Assembly (NCBI GenBank): GCA_040080145.1
Contig: JBEBJA010000081.1
Location: 1 to 11,912, forward strand
Reading direction: 5' to 3'
DNA: 11,912 nt
Source: JANXVY01 sp040080145
Lineage (GTDB): Bacteria > Pseudomonadota > Alphaproteobacteria > Rhizobiales > Hyphomicrobiaceae
The notes beneath the pieces are model-generated. The model worked only from the letters and a program-made list of their open reading frames with translations. It ran no database searches and was not told the DNA's origin. Positions 6,402-11,912 of this stretch are shown here, piece after piece. The position numbers and the translations under genes are program-made. Each line of letters starts with the position of its first letter. The stretch's first letter is position 1.

Positions 6402-7886
6402 ATGAGCACGCGACACATTGCGAACGGCCTCGACCGGCGCTCGTTTCTCAAGACGACGGCTGCATTGGGCGGAACACTCGCGTTTGGCTCGCCATGGGCC
6501 CCGGCCTGGGCAGCGGCCCCGCTGCTGACGGTCGATTCGCGTACGATCGAAGTCAACGGGAAGGCCGCCAAAGTGTTTGGGATTACCGGCCCCAATGGCA
6601 AGCCCGGCATCATTGCGACCGAAGGCGACCGGCTCAAGGGCACGGTTTTGAACGCGTCTTCTGAACCGCTGCAGCTGCATTGGCATGGACAAGTCAAAAC
6701 ACCAGCCGACCAAGATCGCGCACGCCCCGACGGCACACCGCTCGCTGCTGGGCAAACCGATACGTATGATTTCGAGCTGACCCCCGGCACCCAGTGGATG
6801 CACTCCCATAGCCTGACCGAGCAGCAGATGTTGGCGGCGCCTCTGATCACGAGGGAGCGCGATGCGGGAGATGTACAGGATGTCGTGGTGATGCTGCACG
6901 ACTTCGCGTTCCGATCGCCTCAAGAGATTCTCGCCGAGCTTGGCGGTAACAACACACACTCAGGTGATAAGGTCGGCAGTGCTACAACGAGCCACGATGC
7001 GGGCATGCCGAACATACCTGCTCAAGGCAATGCCGGGCACACGATGGGAGGTATGGGCGGCATGGGTCATATGATGACCATGACGCACGCGAATGATGTG
7101 CGTTATGACGCCTACCTCGCCAATGACCGGACGCTTGATGACCCCGAGGTAGTCAAGGTCGATAAGGGCGGACGTGTGCGGCTGCGGATCATCAACGGCG
7201 CAACCGCGACGGCGTTCTTCGTTGCAACCCCTGGCCTGGATTCCAAATGTATTGCTGTTGACGGCTCGCCTTGCCAACCAATAGCGGCGGCGAGCTACCC
7301 TATAGCTCAAGGGCAGCGGCTAGATCTGCTGGTGGAACTGCCGCCGGAAGGCGGTGCCTTCCCGGTTCTGGCGCAGGTCGAAGGCGCCAAGGCCGTCACT
7401 GGAATTGTTCTCGCCGCTGGTTCAGCTCAGGTGAGCAAACTCGCTTCGACCCAAAACCATGCCCAGAGTTTGGTGGACCTTACATTTGAATCACAGCTCC
7501 GCGCATTAGCGCCCGTCACCGCTAAGACAGCCGACAAGTCCTTCATGGTCATGCTCGGGGAAAACGCTGGATATCGCTGGACGATAAACGGCCGTGTGCA
7601 CGGTCAACATACGCCATTCGAGGTTCGCCAGGGCGAACGCGTGGAAATGACTTTCATGAACCCGACTAGCATGATGCATCCGATGCATCTGCACGGACAT
7701 CATTTCCAGGTTGTCGGCATCGGCGGGCAGCGCTTTTCGGGAGCTATCCGCGACACCTTGATCGTTCCGGCTCACGCCCCGATCACGGTTGCATTTGATG
7801 CCAATCTCAAGGGTTCGTGGTTCCTGCACTGTCACCACCTTTACCACATGGCGACAGGCATGATGACGGAAGTGCGCGTGGCTTAA
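6402..7886 (+). CDS. Tat-exported multicopper oxidase, copper-resistance (CopA/PcoA-like) type
   Basis: This 494-residue periplasmic oxidase probably converts Cu(I) to less toxic Cu(II). The Tat signal is DRRSFLKTT (11-19) followed by a hydrophobic run ending near AWA (35-37). The copper ligands are all present: HWH 93-95, HSH 134-136, HPMHLH 426-431 and HCHHLYHMATGM 476-487. In the last motif Cys477, His482 and Met487 have the type-1 spacing. A Met/His/Gly-rich loop (about 202-229, including GHTMGGMGGMGHMMTMTH) follows the first domain and may bind copper. The HCHHLYHMATGM form resembles PcoA-type oxidases more than CueO. The start at 6402 has GAG 6 nt upstream and begins a normal Tat leader; the in-frame GTG at 6351 would add 17 residues in front. 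It is probably co-transcribed with csoR and DUF411. Confidence 0.95.
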   Translation: MSTRHIANGLDRRSFLKTTAALGGTLAFGSPWAPAWAAAPLLTVDSRTIEVNGKAAKVFGITGPNGKPGIIATEGDRLKGTVLNASSEPLQLHWHGQVKTPADQDRARPDGTPLAAGQTDTYDFELTPGTQWMHSHSLTEQQMLAAPLITRERDAGDVQDVVVMLHDFAFRSPQEILAELGGNNTHSGDKVGSATTSHDAGMPNIPAQGNAGHTMGGMGGMGHMMTMTHANDVRYDAYLANDRTLDDPEVVKVDKGGRVRLRIINGATATAFFVATPGLDSKCIAVDGSPCQPIAAASYPIAQGQRLDLLVELPPEGGAFPVLAQVEGAKAVTGIVLAAGSAQVSKLASTQNHAQSLVDLTFESQLRALAPVTAKTADKSFMVMLGENAGYRWTINGRVHGQHTPFEVRQGERVEMTFMNPTSMMHPMHLHGHHFQVVGIGGQRFSGAIRDTLIVPAHAPITVAFDANLKGSWFLHCHHLYHMATGMMTEVRVA

Positions 7887-7931
7887 GCGGGACCAGCCGC
7901 TAGCTCGGCCAACAGAAGAGGCAGTATCACG

Positions 7932-8006
7932 ATGGATTTCGGGATGGGCTACGGCATGGACTGGCCGCATTTGCTCAGTTTACTTTCGGTGCTGCTCCGA
8001 CCGTAA
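7932..8006 (+). pseudogene. Truncated small Met/Gly/Tyr-rich ORF cut by an IS21 remnant
   Basis: A 24-residue frame begins MDFGMGYGMDWPHLLSLLSV and has AAGAGG 10 nt before its ATG. Small membrane proteins with M/G/Y-rich starts are common after copper oxidases, so this may be the 5' end of such a gene. Minus-strand IstB homology begins at about 7996 (its conserved ENII..G ends there), so everything after about residue 16-21 is probably insertion-element sequence and not the original gene. The identity of the lost gene cannot be recovered here. Confidence 0.45.
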
Positions 8007-8327
8007 TGATGTTCTCACGCCGGTCAACGTTCTCCGATCGCACCAGCTCCATCACGAGGCCTTGGTCTAGTTCGGCGGCAAAGTCGAAGCTATCGAGGCT
8101 CTTCAAGGCCGGGAACTTCGCCGCCTTGATGCGGCAATTCACCATCCGCCGTTCGCGATCGATGAGTTCGGCCTCGACCAGCCGCAGGAGATAGCGCGGA
8201 TGATCGACGCCCTCGGCCGCACACAGGCGCGCGATCTTGTGTACTCGCGCAGCAACGTCGGCAGCTTGAGCGTCTTGAAATGATGAGCCACAGCACTTTC
8301 GGGTCGTGGTCCGACGGCTAACTTTGG
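7975..8327 (-). pseudogene. istB fragment (IS21-family ATPase helper), frameshifted and truncated
   Basis: On the minus strand the start AVAHHFKTLKLPTLLREY (about 8300-8241) matches IstB N-termini. The frame then shifts at 8239-8240, and homology resumes as KIARLCAAEGVDHPRYLLRL, then RERRMVNCRIKAAKFPALKS and SLDSFDFAAELDQ, ending at RRENIITVG. In intact IstB this is followed at once by the Walker A motif (GPSGTGKT). Here it becomes GAAPKVN and stops at 7975-7977, so the whole ATPase core is missing. One indel and a truncation make it non-functional. The breakpoint is between about 7975 and 7997. Confidence 0.85.
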
Positions 8328-8600
8328 TCACTTGATCGCATCGAACCCAACGGCGCCGCGTTGGTTTGCGTCATGCACGGCGGCGGCCACATCGACCATC
8401 TTAAAAGCTTTCAACCGCAACACTGGACGAACTTCCGCTTGCCCGGCTTCCCTATCCGGGCCTCGAGCAGGCGGCGCAAGGTCGCGAGCTCCTGCGGAAG
8501 CTAAAATTCGGCCAAGGGTAAGGCCTGGTCGAGGGCGTTGATCTTCTGCTCTACCAAAGCCAGGTGACGTTCGCCCATACGTTTGCAGCATAGGACAGCA
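8328..8600 (-). pseudogene. istA C-terminal fragment (IS21-family transposase), multiply disrupted
   Basis: Minus-strand homology to IstA C-termini runs MGERHLALVEQKINALDQAL, then a TAG at 8503-8501, then LPQELATLRRLLEARIGKPG and GKRKFVQ. A one-base loss at about 8421-8422 shifts the frame, which continues as LRLKAFKMVDVAAAVHDA and QRGAVGFDAIK. In relatives this continues HLVLCRIE..., but here a stop follows and the istB start comes almost directly after, so the last 40-50 codons of istA are deleted. The catalytic half is absent. The upstream limit of homology is unclear; similarity may extend to about 8690. Confidence 0.8.
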
Positions 8601-8735
8601 AGGTCCGCGTTGAGCGCCGCGATTTCGGGAAACACCGGCAGCGTTCGTTTGCCTTGAACCTGAAGGTCAGCTTGGCTGCGGTTCAGGACTTACCCGTTGG
8701 GGCCTGAACCTGAAGGCGACCATTGGAGTCAATGT
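8600..8735. other. Unassigned stretch between istA remnant and DUF305 gene, with a 12-bp direct repeat
   Basis: I see no gene here. TGAACCTGAAGG occurs at 8655-8666 and again at 8705-8716, exactly 50 bp apart; GGTTCA at 8680-8685 is an inverted partial copy. GCCT (8702-8705 region) and AGGC (8714-8717 region) around the second copy could form only a weak stem, so I do not call a terminator for the DUF305 gene. Confidence 0.5.
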
Positions 8736-9128
8736 TTATTTGGCTTTCTTCGCGAGCCAAGTTTTCATGAAATCGATCTCAGTATTTTGGGCCTTGATAA
8801 TCTCTTCCGCGAGCTTCTTGACTTCCGGGTCCTTGCCGTACTGCAAAACGATCTTGGCCATATCAACGGCACCCACATGGTGAGGCAGCATGCCCTTGAT
8901 GAAGTCGAGATCGGCGTCGCCTGAAAACGTCATGGTCATGTCTTTGTGCATCTTGGCGTTGGCTGCAATGAAAGCCTTGGCAGATGGGCTGTCGGGCGCA
9001 CCCATCGGCATAGTTCCATGGTCCATTTTGGAATGATCCATAGCGGGCTTGTCTTGTGCGACGGCGGTACCACCGGCGACGCCTGTTGCCAGGATAAAGG
9101 CGAAAAATGCGAGGGTTTTGAGTTCCAT
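8736..9128 (-). CDS. Exported DUF305 protein, Met/His-rich, probably copper-binding
   Basis: This is a 130-residue protein with a Sec-type signal peptide (hydrophobic residues 6-20, likely cleavage near 25 after TAVAQ). A Met/His-rich segment follows (KPAMDHSKMDHGTMPMG), then the compact helical DUF305 domain with its hallmark FIKGMLPHHVGAVDMAKIVL (about 76-95), and a Lys-rich end. The HH and nearby Met residues are typical metal ligands in the family, whose cyanobacterial member CopM binds copper in the periplasm; that role is inferred here. The ATG at 9128 has AAGGA 6 nt upstream. It is divergent from the RND adaptor gene (178-nt gap). It is next to the IS21 remnant but appears intact. Confidence 0.93.
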   Translation of the reverse strand: MELKTLAFFAFILATGVAGGTAVAQDKPAMDHSKMDHGTMPMGAPDSPSAKAFIAANAKMHKDMTMTFSGDADLDFIKGMLPHHVGAVDMAKIVLQYGKDPEVKKLAEEIIKAQNTEIDFMKTWLAKKAK

Positions 9129-9155
9129 TGGATATCCTTAAGGTGCCGAGCCGAA

Positions 9156-9186
9156 ATGCGAGAGGTTAGCCAATACGAGCTCGCAT
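9156..9186. repeat. Inverted repeat in the DUF305/RND divergent control region
   Basis: ATGCGAG (9156-9162) and CTCGCAT (9180-9186) are perfect 7-bp arms separated by 17 nt, lying upstream of both divergent genes. It does not resemble the CsoR-type repeats at 5458-5505, nor a CueR-type operator. It could be a regulator site or chance; no clear promoter pair was found. Confidence 0.35.
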
Positions 9187-9306
9187 GAATATGGATCAAA
9201 GACGATGGCGAATGTTTGCTGGAAACAATTTGTAACACTGCCGACACGTTCGGTAACGAAGGTTCAACTACACAAGGCGGCGGTAAGCGGGACAGGAGAC
9301 TTCTGC

Positions 9307-11070
9307 ATGAACGCGCAACAGTCGCGGACGACACTGCGGCGGCTTGGCTTGGGTTTGAGCCTTGCGCTGGTCTCGTCCCTTGTTTCCAAAGGCCTACTGG
9401 CCCATGAGGGCCACGATCATGGCGGGCCTAAGATCGAGATCACGACCGCGGTTGCTCCGCGCTTCGACGCGGTCTCGGATGATTTCGAGCTGGTCGGCGT
9501 CGTTAAAGGCAAGGATTTGATCGTTTACCTCGACAGATTTCGAACCAACGAACAGATTCCGGCCGCCAAAATCACGGCCACGGCAAACGGCGAGCCCGTC
9601 CCCGTCGAGCCGCTGGATGACAAATCTTACCGTATCAGGACACCCCTGCTGGCTAGCTCGGGCAAAATCGATTTCCAGTTCACGATCATTGATGGTGGCT
9701 TGACGGATCTTTTAGCTGGAAGCCTCGAAGCCACCGGGCCAAAAGCGGCATCTGTTAGCACCCAAACATGGGGCGAGACCTTCACGCAAAATCGTTCGGC
9801 GACGATCGCCGGTTTAGCAGGCTTCATGCTGGGCGTTTTGAGCATCCTGCTGTTTCGCACGGGGCGGGGGCGCACAAGTAATGACGCCCAATACAAGGTC
9901 GATTTGTCGGCAGATCGGACAGAGCAATCAACGGTCGGAGATAAACCACTGGCTAAAATCCGACGCGTCGTATCCGCGCTGGCGCTCGCGGTTGCGGTCT
10001 CTCTCTTAGGACCAGTGGGTGTGGATGCTCAGGAAGCGACAGCACCCGGCAAGATCCAACTGAAAATCACTGCGGATCTCCCCCAACGGCTGTCGGATGG
10101 ATCGTTGTTTGTGCCCAAAGAAACCCAGCACCTGCTGACGATCCGCACCGTGCTGGCGGGAGAGTCGAGCGCGGCGCGGACGGTCCAGCTATCGGGTCAA
10201 GTGGTTGCTGATCCGAACGGTTTTGGCAGGGTGCAGAGCCCTGTCGACGGCCGGATCGAGGCATTGGAAGCGGGACTACCACTCGTTGGACAAAAGGTCC
10301 TTAAGGGCCAGGTGCTGGCGAATGTTATGCCCGTGATCCCTACCGCAGATCAGAACTCCTACGCTGGCACGATCGGCGAACTTGATACGCAAATTCTATT
10401 GGCGGAGCAGAAACTTGCCCGTATTTCGCGTATTCCCGGCACGATACCGCAAAAGGACATCGACGACACCAAAACGACTGTCGATGGGCTTCGCAAGCGC
10501 CGCGCCAGTGTCCGCTCGTCCCAGGGTGAGCCTCAGCCACTGACAGCCCCCATCACCGGCGTCATCGCCATGTCGGCAGCCGTGCCCGGACAGTTGGCGA
10601 GCGCGCGTGACGTTATCTTTGAAATCGTCGATCCAACTCGCCTATGGGTCGAGGCCATTGCCTTCGATCCGCGGATAGTCAGCGACATCGTCGAGGCCAG
10701 CGCCGTCACCACCACTGGCGAAACGTTCAAGCTCAATTTCGTGGGTCGCTCACTTACGCTGCGTCAGCAGGGCACGCCGGTCAATTTCAGCGTCGAAGCG
10801 CCGACCGAGACACTCGCGATTGGTCGCCCGATGACAGTCATCTTAAAGACAGCCTCGAAGCGGGACGGATTGATCTTGCCACAGGCAGCCGTGGTGCGCG
10901 GTGCCAACGGCGTGTCGATCATCTGGACGCACGTGGCCGCTGAACGTTTCAAGCCGAACGTCGTCAAGTTGCAGCCTTTGGACGGTGAGCGCGTCGTCAT
11001 CGAGGGCGGGCTCAAACCCAACGAGCGCGCCGTCATCGAAGGCGCGACGCTCCTAAACCAGATCCGCTGA
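9307..11070 (+). CDS. Heavy-metal RND efflux periplasmic adaptor with extra N-terminal membrane-anchored domain
   Basis: This 587-residue protein's C-terminal half (about 260-587) is an HlyD/CusB-type membrane fusion protein: VQSPVDGRIEALEAGLPLVG (lipoyl half), a short helical hairpin (QILLAEQKLARISRI to DGLRKRRASV), the second lipoyl half (PLTAPITGVIAMSAAVPGQL) and beta-barrel strands. It links an inner-membrane RND pump to the outer membrane. The N-terminal half is unusual: a signal peptide (12-32), a His-rich stretch (HEGHDHGG 33-40), a beta-rich domain (about 41-150), a transmembrane helix (166-184), a polar linker, then a second hydrophobic segment (219-236) ending VDAQEA that looks like another signal peptide. 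The start at 9307 has AGGAGA 7 nt upstream; the in-frame start at 9205 adds 34 residues that do not look like a leader. The CusA/CzcA-type gene begins 10 nt after its stop. Confidence 0.93.
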   Translation: MNAQQSRTTLRRLGLGLSLALVSSLVSKGLLAHEGHDHGGPKIEITTAVAPRFDAVSDDFELVGVVKGKDLIVYLDRFRTNEQIPAAKITATANGEPVPVEPLDDKSYRIRTPLLASSGKIDFQFTIIDGGLTDLLAGSLEATGPKAASVSTQTWGETFTQNRSATIAGLAGFMLGVLSILLFRTGRGRTSNDAQYKVDLSADRTEQSTVGDKPLAKIRRVVSALALAVAVSLLGPVGVDAQEATAPGKIQLKITADLPQRLSDGSLFVPKETQHLLTIRTVLAGESSAARTVQLSGQVVADPNGFGRVQSPVDGRIEALEAGLPLVGQKVLKGQVLANVMPVIPTADQNSYAGTIGELDTQILLAEQKLARISRIPGTIPQKDIDDTKTTVDGLRKRRASVRSSQGEPQPLTAPITGVIAMSAAVPGQLASARDVIFEIVDPTRLWVEAIAFDPRIVSDIVEASAVTTTGETFKLNFVGRSLTLRQQGTPVNFSVEAPTETLAIGRPMTVILKTASKRDGLILPQAAVVRGANGVSIIWTHVAAERFKPNVVKLQPLDGERVVIEGGLKPNERAVIEGATLLNQIR

Positions 11071-11080
11071 CGGGGCACCC

Positions 11081-11912
11081 ATGTTCAATATTCTCGTCTC
11101 CGGCAGCCTGCGTAACCGGTTGTTCGTCCTCGCGGTCGCTCTTGGCCTCGTCATCTATGGCAGCCTGACGGTGGGCCGCCTTCCCGTCGATGTGTTCCCC
11201 GATCTGAACAAACCCACGGTCACGTTGCTGACGGAAGCCGATGGATTGGCGCCTGAGGAAGTCGAGCAGCTCGTGACGTTTCCACTCGAAACGGCCATGA
11301 ACGGGCTTCCCGGCGTGACGCGCGTTCGCTCGGTTTCAGGCGTTGGTTTGTCGATCATCTATATCGAATTCGACTGGGGCACGGAAATCTTCCGCAACCG
11401 CCAGCAGGTCTCCGAACGCCTCGGCTCGGTGATGGCGCAGCTGCCTGCCCGCGTCGTGCCGCAGATGGCCCCGATCTCTTCGATCATGGGTGAGATCATG
11501 CTGCTCGCCATGTCGAGTGAGACGGTGCCTGCGATGGAGGTCCGTGAACTTGCCGATTGGGTCGTGCGGCCACGCTTGTTAACCATCCCCGGCGTGTCGC
11601 AGGTGATCCCGATCGGCGGTGAAGTGCGCCAATATCGGGTGACGCTCGATCTCGTGCAGATGGCAGCGCTCAAGGTGGGGGCCGATGAGGTGCAAGCAGC
11701 GCTAAAGGAGTTCGGCGGCAACACGGCCGGAGGATTCGTCGACCAGCACGGCAGAGAGTTTTTGATCCGTAACATCGGTCGCACCACGCGGTTGTCGGAC
11801 CTGCAAAATCTCGTCATTGCCAAGCGCCAGGGTGTGTCCGTCAAGTTGAGCCAGATCGCCGACGTTCAGTTCGGCGCTCGGATCAAGCGCGGCGATGCGG
11901 GTTACATGGGTA
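11081..11912 (+). CDS. CusA/CzcA-family heavy-metal RND efflux pump, partial at right edge
   Basis: From ATG 11081 the frame is open to the window edge, giving 277 residues of a protein that is usually just over 1,000. The first helix (LFVLAVALGLVIYGSLTVGR) is followed by the HME-RND signature PVDVFPDLNKPTVTLLTEAD and GLAPEEVEQLVTFPLETAMN, then the porter-domain strands GVTRVRSVSGVGLSIIYIEF and TIPGVSQVIPIGGEVRQYRV. Such pumps take metal from the periplasm or cytoplasm and, with adaptor and outer-membrane channel, expel it. The spacing after the adaptor (10 nt) indicates one operon. The copper neighbourhood favours Cu(I)/Ag(I), but the selectivity-determining residues lie beyond the edge, so Co/Zn/Cd remains possible. 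Confidence 0.95.
   Translation, partial: MFNILVSGSLRNRLFVLAVALGLVIYGSLTVGRLPVDVFPDLNKPTVTLLTEADGLAPEEVEQLVTFPLETAMNGLPGVTRVRSVSGVGLSIIYIEFDWGTEIFRNRQQVSERLGSVMAQLPARVVPQMAPISSIMGEIMLLAMSSETVPAMEVRELADWVVRPRLLTIPGVSQVIPIGGEVRQYRVTLDLVQMAALKVGADEVQAALKEFGGNTAGGFVDQHGREFLIRNIGRTTRLSDLQNLVIAKRQGVSVKLSQIADVQFGARIKRGDAGYMG

Noticed and set aside
6288..6959. 223-residue minus-strand open frame over the start of the multicopper oxidase
   Set aside because: Antisense shadow of a gene with all its copper-ligand motifs; no recognisable features.
8328..8591. 87-residue minus-strand open frame taken as a gene
   Set aside because: Only its last third reads as IstA; the first part is out of frame with the real IstA sequence in the neighbouring frame, so it is a product of the frameshift.
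9249..9260. TTCG-N4-CGAA as an operator for the RND operon
   Set aside because: Only 4-bp arms; such a palindrome is expected often by chance in GC-rich DNA.
1..11912. CRISPR array, tRNA, rRNA or riboswitch
   Set aside because: No regularly spaced repeats, no cloverleaf-like or rRNA sequence and no recognised riboswitch core were seen on either strand by eye.

Overview
The window (about 11.9 kb, moderately high GC) reads as a copper and heavy-metal resistance region of a Gram-negative bacterium, most likely an alphaproteobacterium (Rhizobiales or Sphingomonadales type). That is inferred from the protein families, the Tat-type leaders and the GC-rich codon use; no rRNA, tRNA or other taxonomic marker is present. 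The mix of resistance genes, a decayed DMT transporter and a broken IS21-family element suggests a plasmid or genomic island.

Layout. (1) 1-614, minus: 5'-start-containing part of a cation diffusion facilitator that runs off the left edge. (2) 752-1741, plus: an EamA/DMT permease pseudogene with two in-frame TGA stops at positions where tryptophan is expected, and a degraded C-terminus. (3) 5435 down to 1826, minus: a tight cluster of Cu(I) P1B-type ATPase, SRPBCC-fold protein, four-helix membrane protein of unknown function and small DUF2933 membrane protein. (4) 5436-5512: a compact divergent control region with two perfect 8-5-8 inverted repeats that look like CsoR operators. (5) 5513-7886, plus: csoR-type repressor, DUF411 protein and Tat-exported multicopper oxidase. 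(6) 7932-8735: a truncated small ORF joined to a multiply broken, internally deleted IS21 remnant (istB and istA fragments, minus), then about 145 bp without a clear gene. (7) 9128-8736, minus: exported DUF305 protein. (8) 9307 to the right edge, plus: an unusually long RND periplasmic adaptor and the N-terminal part of a CusA/CzcA-type heavy-metal RND pump.

How the parts may work together (inference from families and layout): CsoR senses cytoplasmic Cu(I) and releases both divergent promoters. The P1B ATPase moves Cu(I) out of the cytoplasm. The multicopper oxidase, DUF411 and DUF305 proteins oxidise, bind or buffer copper in the periplasm. The RND system expels metal across the outer membrane. 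The SRPBCC, four-helix and DUF2933 proteins sit in the ATPase transcription unit and are the least understood members; they are the best candidates for something new here. I see no CRISPR array, phage module, tRNA or convincing ncRNA.
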